In this document: positions 1-8,571 of the stretch, piece after piece
Position numbering within the stretch: position 1 is the stretch's first letter
How the letters are laid out: each line of letters starts with the position of its first letter
Assembly (NCBI RefSeq): GCF_026241095.1
Contig: NZ_JAPFGB010000026.1
Location: 24,097 to 88,096 of the forward strand
Length of the DNA stretch: 64,000 bases
Direction of reading: 5' to 3'
Origin: Saccharopolyspora sp. NFXS83
GTDB lineage: Bacteria; Actinomycetota; Actinomycetes; Mycobacteriales; Pseudonocardiaceae
Notes under the pieces: generated by a model
What the model was told of the DNA's origin: nothing
What the model saw: the letters and a program-made list of their open reading frames with translations, nothing else
The model's database searches: none
Position numbers and translations under genes: made by a program

Positions 1-273
1 GACCTTGCCGACCTTGGCCGCGCCGCCGGGCGAGCCGAGCTCGTCGAAGAAGTCCACGTTCGCCTTGGTGTAGGCGCCCCACTCGTCGGGGACGTCGTCC
101 TCGTAGTAGATGGCCTCCACCGGGCAGACCGGCTCGCAAGCACCGCAGTCGACGCACTCATCGGGGTGGATGTAGAGCATCCGCCCGCCCTCGTAGATGC
201 AGTCGACAGGGCATTCCTCGATGCACGCCTTGTCGAGCACGTCGACGCAGGGCTCGGCGATCACGTAGGTCAC
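1..273 (-). CDS. fdxA: Seven-iron ferredoxin, 3' end outside the window
   Basis: Small electron carrier with one 3Fe-4S and one 4Fe-4S cluster. Visible cysteines are C9, C17, C21 and C25 in the N-terminal half and the C40-x2-C43-x2-C46-x3-C50-P motif in the second half, the FdxA/FdxC pattern of actinobacteria. The GTG start at 273 follows an AGGAGAG ribosome site. 91 codons are visible and the frame is open at the window edge; the family is usually about 105-110 residues, so roughly 15-20 residues are missing. It lies downstream of the mshB cluster on the same strand, as fdxC does in mycobacteria. Confidence 0.95.
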   Translation of the reverse strand, partial: MTYVIAEPCVDVLDKACIEECPVDCIYEGGRMLYIHPDECVDCGACEPVCPVEAIYYEDDVPDEWGAYTKANVDFFDELGSPGGAAKVGKV

Positions 274-437
274 GGTTGCTCTCCTGCTTGTTTTCGATCC
301 GGACCAGGCTTCCGCTACCCGGCCGATGACAGTATCCCCCGCCCCCGGCGCGGAGGGCCAAGGTGGTCCCACCGCACGGGATCCGATTCGACCATACGAC
401 GGCCCGACCACAGCGGTAAACGCCGTAAACCCCTAGA

Positions 438-1430
438 TCACCGACGCGTCACCGCGTAGCCCTCCGCTCGCAACCACTTCGCGCCGAGCTTGCCGATGCG
501 CCGCAGCGCGGACCGTTCACCCAGGTAACCACCTACGACACCGACGATCGGCACGTTGCCGAGCCACTCGTGGTAGAAGCGGCCCTGCGGGCGTTTGTCC
601 AACTCCGAGTCGATCTCCCAGAGCGCACGTGCCATTCGCCACACCGTGCGCACGACCGCCTTCAGCCGGGAGCCCCCGGAGCGCTCCGCGGCGTCGAGCT
701 CCTCGGTCAGCTCCGCGGTCTTCGCGTCCTCCTCGGCCTGCGCTCCGCCGCGCGCGCCGGAGGCGACGCCCTCAGCGAGGTCGCGGTCCAGCAGCACCTT
801 CGCGATCAACCGCACCCTCGTGGGGTGGTCGGTGACGCCGTGCTCGGCCGCGATGGCCGACAGCACCAGGCCTTGCCCCGCCAAGCCCAGCGCGTTGCGG
901 ATCGGCAGCCGCGAGGTGAGCACGCCACCGAACCGGGGCAGGCCCGCGACCACCGCGACCAGCCGTCCCACCCGCTGCGCCCACCAGTCGCAGCGCTCGT
1001 CCACGCCCATCGCGTCCCAGGTCGAACTGCCCGGCAGCCGCATGCCGTCGAGCTGCCGCAGCATCTTGTGCAGCAGGCCCGGCCCCTCGTCCGGCTCGTC
1101 CTCTACCGATGACGCCGACCGTGCTGATGACGCCGACGGTGCCGGAGCAGCCGGTATCGCCGGTGAAGCCGATGCGGACGGCCGCCGCGCGACCACCCGG
1201 TCGGCGTCATCAGCGTCGTGCGGCGAGTTCCGCTGAGGCTGCTGCTCGCCCGCCACCACCTCGTCAGCGGGGGCGGCGCCTTCGGCCTCCGCATCGGCCG
1301 CGGTGTCCTCGAACCGGCCGCGCAGCCGGAACGGGTCGGACTGCCGCAGCACGTCCAGCAGCGGCGTGCTCGCGCGCACGAACGGGCGCAGCACCACCGC
1401 GACGCGTTCGTCGGTCACCACCTCGGTCAC
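438..1430 (-). CDS. Conserved actinobacterial protein of unknown function
   Basis: 330-residue acidic protein with no catalytic motif I recognise. The N-terminal 40 residues and residues about 115-330 look folded (helical, with a Trp-Trp pair near residue 147); residues about 40-115 are a low-complexity Ala/Asp/Glu/Ser linker. There is no signal peptide, and only one weakly hydrophobic stretch near residues 180-195. GTG start at 1430 with GAGG upstream, 12 bases after the stop of the membrane gene, so it is probably the last gene of the mshB operon. Confidence 0.75.
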   Translation of the reverse strand: MTEVVTDERVAVVLRPFVRASTPLLDVLRQSDPFRLRGRFEDTAADAEAEGAAPADEVVAGEQQPQRNSPHDADDADRVVARRPSASASPAIPAAPAPSASSARSASSVEDEPDEGPGLLHKMLRQLDGMRLPGSSTWDAMGVDERCDWWAQRVGRLVAVVAGLPRFGGVLTSRLPIRNALGLAGQGLVLSAIAAEHGVTDHPTRVRLIAKVLLDRDLAEGVASGARGGAQAEEDAKTAELTEELDAAERSGGSRLKAVVRTVWRMARALWEIDSELDKRPQGRFYHEWLGNVPIVGVVGGYLGERSALRRIGKLGAKWLRAEGYAVTRR

Positions 1431-1442
1431 GACCGCACCTCG

Positions 1443-1808
1443 CTACTTCCCCGCCGGCCTGCCCAGGACGATCCCGAGCATCATCGCCGACGGCAGCGTT
1501 CCCGCACCGATCAGCAACAGCGCCCGCCAATCGTTGCCCAGCAACATGACGTCGCCGCCGGGCCCGAAGAGACCGAACACGAAGATCGTCGCGAACCACG
1601 CCACCAGCGGCGCGCCCGCGACCCGCCTGCTCGCTGAGAGCCGCCCCGCGGCCGAGACCAGCAGCGGCGTCGTCACGGCGGCGACCGCCGTGGTGATCGG
1701 GAACGGCACGCTGCCGATCCACAGCGGCAGGAACAGCAGCTCCACCAGCGCCAGCACCACGGCGTCGAGCAGCAGGAACCCGAACACCAGCCGGTCGTAG
1801 CCCGTCAC
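1443..1808 (-). CDS. Small integral membrane protein encoded with mshB
   Basis: 121-residue protein with four predicted membrane segments (about 7-25, 33-52, 66-82 and 92-115). Its first codon overlaps the mshB stop (ATGA, 1805-1808), so translation is probably coupled. A membrane protein in this position next to mshB is also found in mycobacteria (Rv1171-type), which argues that it is real and conserved. Function unknown. Confidence 0.8.
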   Translation of the reverse strand: MTGYDRLVFGFLLLDAVVLALVELLFLPLWIGSVPFPITTAVAAVTTPLLVSAAGRLSASRRVAGAPLVAWFATIFVFGLFGPGGDVMLLGNDWRALLLIGAGTLPSAMMLGIVLGRPAGK

Positions 1809-2716
1809 CGCGGCGCCACCGGTTCGGTCCCGCTCACGCCGAGCCCGCCGAACAGGTCGTGCTCACCGCCCGCCGGATCGCCCGCAGCCAGCACGTAGTG
1901 CTCGGTGTCCGAGAGGGGCTGGGCCACGTCGTTCGACAACGCGTAGGCGCCGACGCCCTCGCCGTTGTTCCACTCGTCGACCCACACCCGCACCTGCGTG
2001 CCGTGCGCCCGCAGCGCGCGGATCTTGCCGGACAGGTGGTCCGCGATGTCGATCACCGTGGTGATCGACTCGTCGGCCACGCTCGGCAGGTCGTCGACGC
2101 CGGGAAGTTCGAAGGGCAGCGACTCGGCCGCGGCCAGCGCGGCCAGGCCTTCGCGGAGCCGGTCGCGGGACGGCACGGCGTGGAACACCCGGAGCACGTC
2201 CGGGACCTGGGCCGCGGCGGCCATCGTGACGTCGTGGGCCCGCACGTGATCGGGGTGGCCGTACCCGCCGTCGGCGGCGTAGGTGACCACGACCTGGGGC
2301 CGCACCTCGCGCAGGACGGAGGCGAGCGCCTCGGTCTGCTCCGCGAGGTCGCCGACGGCGAACGCCCGCGGATGGGCGGCGGGCAGCGCCCCCGCCCGGC
2401 CCGGTTCCTCCCACAGCATCCCGGAGTCCCGCCAGCGCCCGATGCCGCCGAGGAAGCGGTGGTCGGCCACCCGCAGCGCGGCGCAGGCCGACCGCAGCTC
2501 GCCGACGCGGTAGCCGCCGAGCTGATCGGCCTGGTCCGCGGCCAGTCCGCGCAGGCTCTCCGGGATGACCTCGCCCTCTTCGCCGAGCGTGCAGGTCACC
2601 ACGGTGACCTGCACTCCACGCGCCGCGTAGCGCGCGATCGTCCCGCCGGTCCAGAGGGTCTCGTCGTCCGGATGCGCGTGTACCAGCAGCAGCCGGGGTG
2701 GAGCCGTCAGCGTCAC
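1805..2716 (-). CDS. mshB: GlcNAc-inositol deacetylase of mycothiol synthesis
   Basis: Zinc-dependent deacetylase that converts GlcNAc-myo-inositol to GlcN-myo-inositol, the second enzymatic stage of mycothiol synthesis. The PIG-L/LmbE motif AHPDDE lies at residues 14-19, and a later GYGHPDH motif supplies the third metal ligand. 303 residues, the normal size. GTG start at 2716. Mycothiol is restricted to actinobacteria, which supports the taxonomic call. The gene is cotranscribed with the small membrane protein downstream. Confidence 0.93.
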   Translation of the reverse strand: MTLTAPPRLLLVHAHPDDETLWTGGTIARYAARGVQVTVVTCTLGEEGEVIPESLRGLAADQADQLGGYRVGELRSACAALRVADHRFLGGIGRWRDSGMLWEEPGRAGALPAAHPRAFAVGDLAEQTEALASVLREVRPQVVVTYAADGGYGHPDHVRAHDVTMAAAAQVPDVLRVFHAVPSRDRLREGLAALAAAESLPFELPGVDDLPSVADESITTVIDIADHLSGKIRALRAHGTQVRVWVDEWNNGEGVGAYALSNDVAQPLSDTEHYVLAAGDPAGGEHDLFGGLGVSGTEPVAPR

Positions 2717-2837
2717 CAGGCAAGCGTAATCGGAACGGTCTCCACCTCCACGCGGTGGTCGAGCGGCTGCCGAGCCGGCCTGTCAACCAGCGCGGATGAA
2801 CTTCACCCGTGCCGGTGGACCGAATCGCCCGGACGGA

Positions 2838-3440
2838 TCACCGTCCCTGCAACGCGTCCAGCGCGATCGCTTGGGCGAACACCAGCCGGCGGTCCAGCCG
2901 CTCGTCCTCGACCTTGATCACGTAGCGGTCCCGCAGGGAGACCTTCCGCTCCACCGACACCACGTTCCTGCCGTCCACGGCGAAGTCGAAGTGGTACGGG
3001 AAGAAGAACGGGATGTTCTCCAGCAGCGGGATGAACTCCCACAGCCTGCGCAGCACCGCGATCGGCTTGCTCCGCTCGTGACCGGTGCAGACCGGGTGTC
3101 CCGGCTGCTCCAGGTGCCACGTCGAGCGGGCCAGCGACTTGCGGAAGTCCTTGCGGAACAGCCCGATCGGCGTACCCGCCGCGTCGGTCACGTCGTAACC
3201 GGAGGCGAGGTCCAGCGCCTTGCGAGCCCGGAACCCGGCCAGCACCTCGGTCTTGTCGGAGTCGGTGTAGAGCGTGACCTGCTCCTTGAACGCGACCCGC
3301 TTCTGCTGGGCGAACGCGACCAGCTCACCTTCGCCGCCCTGCCCGTCGTCGGCCCGGATCTCGTACCGGTTCACCATCAACGTCATGCGCTGCCGCATGT
3401 GAAAAACACCGGCCTGCTGCAAACGCCCCGTCTCCACCAT
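2838..3440 (-). CDS. LURP-one/scramblase-like (Tubby-fold) protein
   Basis: 200-residue cytosolic protein. The pattern of short beta segments (MVNRYEIRADDG, VAFKEQVTLYTD, YDVTDAAGTPIGLFRKDF, then a closing FDFAVDGRNVVSVERK and VIKVEDERLDRRLVFAQAIALDAL) is that of the LURP-one-related family, which shares the Tubby/phospholipid-scramblase barrel. I start it at the ATG at 3440 because GGAGGAGAG precedes it; an upstream TTG at 3461 lacks such a site. No enzymatic activity can be assigned. It sits between mshB and the LpqW-like gene. Confidence 0.7.
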   Translation of the reverse strand: MVETGRLQQAGVFHMRQRMTLMVNRYEIRADDGQGGEGELVAFAQQKRVAFKEQVTLYTDSDKTEVLAGFRARKALDLASGYDVTDAAGTPIGLFRKDFRKSLARSTWHLEQPGHPVCTGHERSKPIAVLRRLWEFIPLLENIPFFFPYHFDFAVDGRNVVSVERKVSLRDRYVIKVEDERLDRRLVFAQAIALDALQGR

Positions 3441-3590
3441 CTCTCCTCCGATCTCCGGCAAGCCGAGGCCCGAACCCTCAGCCCACCCGCTTCACCAGGA
3501 ACGAGCCGGCACAAGCCGGGCAAGCCCCACCGCCTCGCGGCCGGAGGCCGTTGCCTGGATGCGCGTCGGCGCCTAGCCGACGTCGAGAAC

Positions 3591-5324
3591 TCAGTACCCG
3601 TCGTTGTCGCTGGGGGTCCCTTGCCATTGCGCGGCCGTGGAGAACGGCCCGGCGAGTCCGTTGCCGCGCTGCACGCCGCGCACCTCGCGGCCGAACGCCA
3701 GCACCTGCGCCTGCTGGTACAGCGGCAGCGCCACCGCCTGCGACCACAGCACCGATTCGACCTTCGCCGAGGCTTTTTCGAACGGCAGCGCGCCGCTGAG
3801 CGCCGCGTCGATCGTCGGTTGCAGGAGGTGGTCGCAGAATCCGGTGGCGGTGAACGGGAACGGCTGGTCGTCGGAGTCGACGCCGGGGCAGCCGTAGGAG
3901 GCCGCCATCATCGCCGCGGGATCCCCGTCGGCGGGCCGCGGCGCGATCGCCATGTCGACGGAGCTCGCCGCTCCGGGCTCCTCCGACAGCGGGTTCGTCG
4001 GCAGCATCTCGCCGAACATCTGATCGCTGGTCGGCGTGACCACGGTGGCTTGGACGTCCTGCGCCCGCAGCTGCTTCGCGGCGGCTTCGGCGATCCGGAT
4101 GTACTGCTCGTGCTCGAACGGGGCCGCGATCACCAGGTTCAGCGTGCGCCCGTCCTTCGTCCAGGCGCCCGCTTCATGCCGGTATCCGGCTTCGGCGAGC
4201 AGTTGCCGAACCCGTTCCGGGGACGGCCCGTCCCCGCCGGGGGGTTCGGTGGGCGTGTAGCCGCGTTCCGACGGCGCCAGCACCTGGCTGTGCGCGTGCA
4301 GCTGGTCGCCGGGTCCACCGCCGCTGCCCTCGTCGATCAGCGCCTGCCGGTCGAGCCCGGCCACGACCGCGTTGCGCACTCGCGCGTCGGCGAGCTGGGC
4401 GCTGGTCGGCCGCAGCAGCACCTGCATCGTGGCGGGCCGGGGCACTGTGCTGACCTGCACCGAGGATCCGAGCTCGCGCAGCGCGGCCATCGTCGAGCGG
4501 TCGGCGCCGAACACCGCCAGGTGGCTGTCCCCGCTGCGCAGGGCATCGACCTGCCCGGCCTGGTCACTGGCGCGCAGCACGATCCGGTCGGAGACCGCGG
4601 GCGGACCCCAGAAACGGTCGTTGCGCTCCAGGATGATCTCGCCGCGCTGCAGGTCGACCTGCCGGATCGCGAACGGCCCGCCCGAGGCCGGGTAGCCGCT
4701 GTCCAGCGCGGTCGCCCAGCCTCGCGGCGCGTCCCGCAGCAGGTGCGCGGGCAGCAGGTTCGTGAACAGGCTCTGCCAGCCCGGGTAGGGCCGTTCGAAG
4801 GTGACCTCGACGGCCTTGCCGCCGTCCCGCGACTGCACGTCGTCGATCAGCTGGTACCCGGCCGGATCCGACACGCCCGGTTGCGAGCGCAGCTGCTCCC
4901 ACAGGTAGACGAAGTCCTCGGCGGCGATCGGCGCACCGTCCGACCAGGCCGCCTCCTTGCGGATCCGGTAGCGCACCGTGAACCGCTCGGCCTCCGGCAG
5001 CACGTCCGCCGACTCCATCAGCGTCGTGTCCAGCGTCCGCGCGCCGTCCGGCGCGGGCCGGAAGACCGAGGGCAGCATCAGGCTCGACAGCGCCGAACTC
5101 GTCGGCGACAGGTCGGCCAGCGTGTGCGGGTTGAACCCGCCCTCCAGCGAGTCGACGCCGACGACCACCTCGGTCGGCATCGGTTGCGTCGAGGGAGCCG
5201 TCTGCGGGCTGGGCTCAGGTGGCTCGACCAGCGGGGGCGGCGGCGCGTCGGTGCAGGCCACCACCAAGCTCCCGATGGTGACCAGCAAGCTGACCACGGT
5301 GAACGGACGTCGACCCTGGTGCAC
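3591..5324 (-). CDS. lpqW: LpqW-like lipoprotein, peptide-binding-protein fold (SBP_bac_5)
   Basis: 577-residue predicted lipoprotein: basic N-terminus, hydrophobic segment and lipobox VVAC with the lipidated Cys at residue 24, followed by a Pro-rich linker. The body is the family 5 extracellular solute-binding fold (for example YRIRKEAAWSDGAPIAAEDF). No ABC permease or ATPase is nearby. The order lpqW, then typA upstream and mshB downstream matches mycobacteria, where LpqW is a scaffold that steers phosphatidylinositol mannoside/lipoarabinomannan synthesis rather than an importer subunit. The LpqW role is inferred from fold, lipidation and synteny. Confidence 0.78.
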   Translation of the reverse strand: MHQGRRPFTVVSLLVTIGSLVVACTDAPPPPLVEPPEPSPQTAPSTQPMPTEVVVGVDSLEGGFNPHTLADLSPTSSALSSLMLPSVFRPAPDGARTLDTTLMESADVLPEAERFTVRYRIRKEAAWSDGAPIAAEDFVYLWEQLRSQPGVSDPAGYQLIDDVQSRDGGKAVEVTFERPYPGWQSLFTNLLPAHLLRDAPRGWATALDSGYPASGGPFAIRQVDLQRGEIILERNDRFWGPPAVSDRIVLRASDQAGQVDALRSGDSHLAVFGADRSTMAALRELGSSVQVSTVPRPATMQVLLRPTSAQLADARVRNAVVAGLDRQALIDEGSGGGPGDQLHAHSQVLAPSERGYTPTEPPGGDGPSPERVRQLLAEAGYRHEAGAWTKDGRTLNLVIAAPFEHEQYIRIAEAAAKQLRAQDVQATVVTPTSDQMFGEMLPTNPLSEEPGAASSVDMAIAPRPADGDPAAMMAASYGCPGVDSDDQPFPFTATGFCDHLLQPTIDAALSGALPFEKASAKVESVLWSQAVALPLYQQAQVLAFGREVRGVQRGNGLAGPFSTAAQWQGTPSDNDGY

Positions 5325-5386
5325 GCTGCCGAACCTCCCCTTTGTCCCCGGTTGCTGAATCCAGGCGGGCGCGATGTCCCCCTGAA

Positions 5387-5427
5387 GAAGGACGCGCGGA
5401 AGCCCTCATGGTTCCGCGCGTCCCTTC
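5387..5427 (-). terminator. Hairpin downstream of typA
   Basis: Arms GAAGGACGCGCGGAA and its complement (one-base bulge) separated by a 10-base loop. It lies between the typA stop and the lpqW start, so it can end or attenuate the typA transcript before lpqW. Confidence 0.6.
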
Positions 5428-5482
5428 AACACTGCACACCGGGGTGGAAACGCTCAGCTTCCGCTCAGGTGGAACGTGGAGC

Positions 5483-7408
5483 TCAGCCGTTGTCGCGAGC
5501 CTTCGCCCGCGACCGCTCGCGGCCGCGCGTCGTGCTGTCGAGCACCATCTTGCGCACCCGGATCGCCTCCGGGCCGACCTCGACGCACTCGTCGGCGGAG
5601 CAGAACTCCAGCGCTTCCTCCAGGCCCAGCGTGCGGGGGCGGGCCAGCCGCTCCAGCTCGTCGCCGGTGGCGGAGCGCATGTTGGTGAGCTTCTTCTCCT
5701 TGGTGACGTTGATGTCGAGGTCTTCGGCGCGCGGGTTCTCGCCCACGACCATGCCCTCGTACACCTCGGCGCCGGGCTCCACGAAGAACGTGCCGCGGTC
5801 CGCGAGCTGCATCATCGCGTAGCTGGTCACGGGGCCGGTGCGGTCCGCCACCAGCGAGCCGGTGTGGCGCGTGCGCAGCTCGCCGACCCACGGGAAGTAG
5901 CCCTCGAACACGTGGTTGGCGATGCCGGTGCCCCGGGTCTCGGTGAGGAACTCGGTGCGGAAGCCGATCAGGCCGCGGGACGGGATCACGTAGTCCAGCT
6001 TGATCCGGCCGGTGCCGTGACCGTCCATCGTCTCCATCTTGCCCTTGCGGCCGGCCAGCAGCTGCGTGATCGCCCCCAGGTGCTCCTCGGGGGAGTCGAT
6101 CGTCAGCCGCTCGAACGGCTCGGAGAGCTTGCCGTCGATGGTCTTGGTGACCACCTGCGGCTTGCCGACGGTGAGCTCGAAGCCCTCCCGGCGCATGGTC
6201 TCGACCAGCACGGCCAGCGCCAGCTCGCCACGGCCCTGGACCTCCCAGGTGTCGGGGCGCTCGGTCGGCACGACCTTGATGCTGACGTTGCCGATCAGCT
6301 CGGCGTCGAGGCGGTTCTTCACGAACCGCGCGGTGACCTTGGTGCCGCCGTTGCGGCCGGTCATCGGCGAGGTGTTCACGCCGAGGGTCATCGAGATCGC
6401 CGGGTCGTCCACGGTGATCCGCGGCAGCGGCTGCGGGTTGTCCGGGTCGGCCAGGGTGTCGCCGATGGTGATGTCCGGGATACCGGCGATCGCCACCAGG
6501 TCACCGGCGTACGCCTCGGTGGCGGACACCCGGTCGAGGTTCTCCGTGATGAGCAGCTCGGTGAGCCGCACCTTCTCGACGGTGCCGTCCTCGCGGCACC
6601 AGCCGACGGTCTGGCCCTTGCTCAAGGTGCCCGCGTGGATGCGGCACAGCGCGATCCGGCCCAGGAACGAGGACGCGTCGAGGTTCGTCACCAGCGCCCG
6701 CAGCGGCGCCTCGTGGTCGCCGAGCGGCGCGGGCACGTGCTCCATCAGGGTGTCGAACAGCGCGGTGAGGTCTTCGTCCTCGGGGAGGTCGCCATCGGCG
6801 GGCTGCGTGCGGCTGGCACGGCCCGCGCGAGCGGAGGCGTAGATCACCGGGAGGTTCAGCACGGCGTCCATGTCCACCGAGCCCTCACCGTCGTCGAGCT
6901 CGGAGGCGAGGTCCAGCAGCAGGTCGTGGGCCTCTTCGACGACCTCGGAGCACCGCGCGTCGGGGCGGTCGACCTTGTTCACGACCAGGATCACCGGGAG
7001 CTTGGCGGCCAACGCCTTGCGCAGCACGAACCGCGTCTGGGGCAGCGGCCCCTCGCTGGCGTCGACCAGCAGCACCACGCCGTCGGCCATGGACAGGCCG
7101 CGCTCGACCTCACCGCCGAAGTCGGCGTGGCCGGGGGTGTCGATCACGTTGATGGTGACGGGGCCGCCTTCGGTCACCCGCCGGATGGCCGTGTTCTTGG
7201 CCAGGATCGTGATGCCTTTTTCCCGTTCCAGGTCATTGGAGTCCATGACCCGGTCGACGAGCTCGGCACGTTCGGAGAAGGCGCCGGATTGCCGCAGCAT
7301 GGCGTCCACCAGGGTGGTCTTACCGTGGTCGACGTGCGCGACGATCGCGACGTTGCGCAGATCGGTACGGATCCGCTGGTTCGGTTCGGCGACGCTGGTG
7401 GCGGGCAC
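5483..7408 (-). CDS. typA: Ribosome-associated GTPase TypA/BipA
   Basis: 641-residue translational GTPase of the EF-G family. G1 AHVDHGKTT, the switch I element EKGITI, G3 [12 protein letters not shown] and G4 NKVD are all present, followed by domain II, the EF-G-like beta domains and the BipA-specific C-terminal domain ([16 protein letters not shown]). The start chosen is GTG at 7408 (GGAG eight bases upstream); a further-upstream GTG at 7522 would add 38 low-quality residues. The protein binds the ribosome under stress and in 50S assembly in other bacteria. Confidence 0.95.
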   Translation of the reverse strand: MPATSVAEPNQRIRTDLRNVAIVAHVDHGKTTLVDAMLRQSGAFSERAELVDRVMDSNDLEREKGITILAKNTAIRRVTEGGPVTINVIDTPGHADFGGEVERGLSMADGVVLLVDASEGPLPQTRFVLRKALAAKLPVILVVNKVDRPDARCSEVVEEAHDLLLDLASELDDGEGSVDMDAVLNLPVIYASARAGRASRTQPADGDLPEDEDLTALFDTLMEHVPAPLGDHEAPLRALVTNLDASSFLGRIALCRIHAGTLSKGQTVGWCREDGTVEKVRLTELLITENLDRVSATEAYAGDLVAIAGIPDITIGDTLADPDNPQPLPRITVDDPAISMTLGVNTSPMTGRNGGTKVTARFVKNRLDAELIGNVSIKVVPTERPDTWEVQGRGELALAVLVETMRREGFELTVGKPQVVTKTIDGKLSEPFERLTIDSPEEHLGAITQLLAGRKGKMETMDGHGTGRIKLDYVIPSRGLIGFRTEFLTETRGTGIANHVFEGYFPWVGELRTRHTGSLVADRTGPVTSYAMMQLADRGTFFVEPGAEVYEGMVVGENPRAEDLDINVTKEKKLTNMRSATGDELERLARPRTLGLEEALEFCSADECVEVGPEAIRVRKMVLDSTTRGRERSRAKARDNG

Positions 7409-7813
7409 GCGAGCACTCCATGAGTTGGAAGACAAAGATCGGGTCTGGCATGGCGGCGGCGCTTGTCGACCTGGGCTGCCGCGGCTCCGCTGCCGCCGCT
7501 GCGGAACTCGCGAACCCGGCACGGACCCGCGCTCCGGGGACCCCGTTGTTCCGGCACGGTCCGCCCATCGAAGAAAGGCGACCGATCACGGACGGCGGGG
7601 CCCGACACGTCACAGGCCCGACACTGCTAAGGCTTCGGTGCGTTGTCGACACGCGGCCTACTCCAGCGTAGAGCACTTGACGGCCGAGCCCGACGACAGG
7701 TGTTGAGCGCAACACCCGCGCAGGCCACATCAAGTTCGCCGCGGGCGTCCCGCGGGCCCTACGCTGGCGGCGTCCGGTCCCCAGCGGACCTCTCCGGCAG
7801 CGGGAAGCCAGGC

Positions 7814-7984
7814 GTGGGCAAGAAGACGATCAAGGTCAAGCGAAAGTGCTGCCATTCGCGTCCGCCGTGCAAGAAGTGCCCGATCGTGGTGTTGCGCGAG
7901 GCGTTGAAGGACGCGAAAGAGCAGGAAGTCAAGAAAGCGCAAAAAAAGTCAAAGAAAGAGCCAAAGGGAAAGAAGTCGCACTGA
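7814..7984 (+). CDS. Small basic Cys-rich actinobacterial protein
   Basis: 56-residue Lys-rich protein starting at GTG 7814. The core KCCHSRPPCKKCPIVVLR holds four cysteines (CC-x5-C-x2-C), a plausible metal site, followed by a highly charged KEQEVKKAQKKSKKEPKGKK tail. Small proteins with a similar CC...CKRCPVV core occur in other actinobacteria, as far as I recall; function unknown. A perfect hairpin starts within the stop codon. The longer frame upstream of 7814 has no coding look. The basic tail would suit RNA or ribosome binding, which is only a guess. Confidence 0.6.
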   Translation: MGKKTIKVKRKCCHSRPPCKKCPIVVLREALKDAKEQEVKKAQKKSKKEPKGKKSH

Positions 7985-8016
7985 TCCGCACCTCGGCGCG
8001 AGCCCAGGTGCGGATC
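7983..8016. terminator. Bidirectional terminator
   Basis: Perfect 11-bp stem GATCCGCACCT/AGGTGCGGATC with a 12-base loop, placed between the convergent ends of the small basic protein and the YciI-like gene. Confidence 0.75.
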
Positions 8017-8027
8017 GATGTCGTGCA

Positions 8028-8351
8028 CTATTCGGTCGCCGGGACAAGCTGGTCCGCGTACTTCGCCATCTCCGGCACGGTGCGCAGCGCCTGGAATTCG
8101 ATCACTTCGTGCCGGGCGAGTTTGCGCAGCTCGAAGGGATCGGTGGCGAGGATGGCCTCCAGCCTTCCGCGGGTCATGGAACGGGCGATGAGCACACCAC
8201 CGGTCAATGGCTTGCCCGGTTCCGGAGTTCGATGACCGGTCGTGATGAAGTCACCGGCCTCGTAATGTCGAGTCACCCACTCATAGTGATCCACCAATGC
8301 GCCGTCGATGTCAGATTGCGGAGCGGTGTAGTTCAGCAATACGACGAACAT
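8028..8351 (-). CDS. YciI-like protein (dimeric alpha+beta barrel)
   Basis: 107 residues with the typical YciI opening MFVVLLNYTAP, the central HYEAGDFITTGHRTPEPG segment (the family His/Asp pair region) and a closing helix. Members are putative small cyclases/hydrolases or ligand binders and no substrate can be named. It is divergent from the trpS leader and ends against a shared terminator. Confidence 0.85.
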   Translation of the reverse strand: MFVVLLNYTAPQSDIDGALVDHYEWVTRHYEAGDFITTGHRTPEPGKPLTGGVLIARSMTRGRLEAILATDPFELRKLARHEVIEFQALRTVPEMAKYADQLVPATE

Positions 8352-8398
8352 GATTCCACGATAGCCCTACCTCGCCACCAATGCCTATATCTCTCTGC

Positions 8399-8404
8399 TA
8401 AAGT
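8399..8404 (+). promoter_or_regulatory. -10 box for the trpS leader transcript
   Basis: TAAAGT fits the actinobacterial TANNNT consensus. It lies seven bases before GTG 8412, so transcription could begin at the first base of the leader peptide (leaderless). No convincing -35 was found. Confidence 0.45.
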
Positions 8405-8411
8405 GCGCGCC

Positions 8412-8486
8412 GTGCACGAAATGTCGCATCAGCGTCTGAGCATGTGGTGGGCCGCCCCAGGGCGGCCCCGGCTCGTCGTGCGCTGA
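8412..8486 (+). CDS. Trp leader peptide controlling trpS
   Basis: Short frame of 24 codons from GTG 8412 (21 from the in-frame ATG at 8421) ending in TGA at 8484-8486. It contains two consecutive Trp codons (TGG TGG, 8445-8450), in a peptide with the core MSHQRLSMWWAAPGR. Tandem Trp codons followed at once by a perfect hairpin are the hallmark of ribosome-mediated transcription attenuation. A Trp-rich leader of this kind controls an auxiliary trpS in Streptomyces. When charged tRNA-Trp is scarce, the ribosome should stall on the pair and change folding of the downstream RNA. Confidence 0.75.
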   Translation: MHEMSHQRLSMWWAAPGRPRLVVR

Positions 8487-8551
8487 ACCCGCACGCACAT
8501 CGGTCGCCACCAGGCGGCCGAGCGGTGCGAGGACCGGACTGGTGAGCGACC
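8449..8551 (+). promoter_or_regulatory. Putative Trp attenuator hairpins upstream of trpS
   Basis: Two main structures. The first, GGGCCGCC (8449-8456) with GGCGGCCC (8461-8468), is a perfect 8-bp stem that begins inside the second Trp codon, so a stalled ribosome would cover its left arm. The second, GGTCGCCACCAG (8502-8513) with CTGGTG-A-GCGACC (8539-8551), has one bulged A and ends just before the trpS ribosome site. It may act as the terminator or as an RBS-blocking stem. No U-run follows, as is common in this phylum. The competing antiterminator pairing was not established. Confidence 0.55.
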
Positions 8552-8571
8552 TCCGACCAGCAGGAGAGATC

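Noticed and set aside
2796..5822. A 1008-codon open frame on the plus strand
   Set aside because: It lies opposite the LURP-one-like gene, the LpqW-like gene and typA. The translation is Arg/Gly/His/Gln-rich without any domain, as expected opposite high-GC genes.
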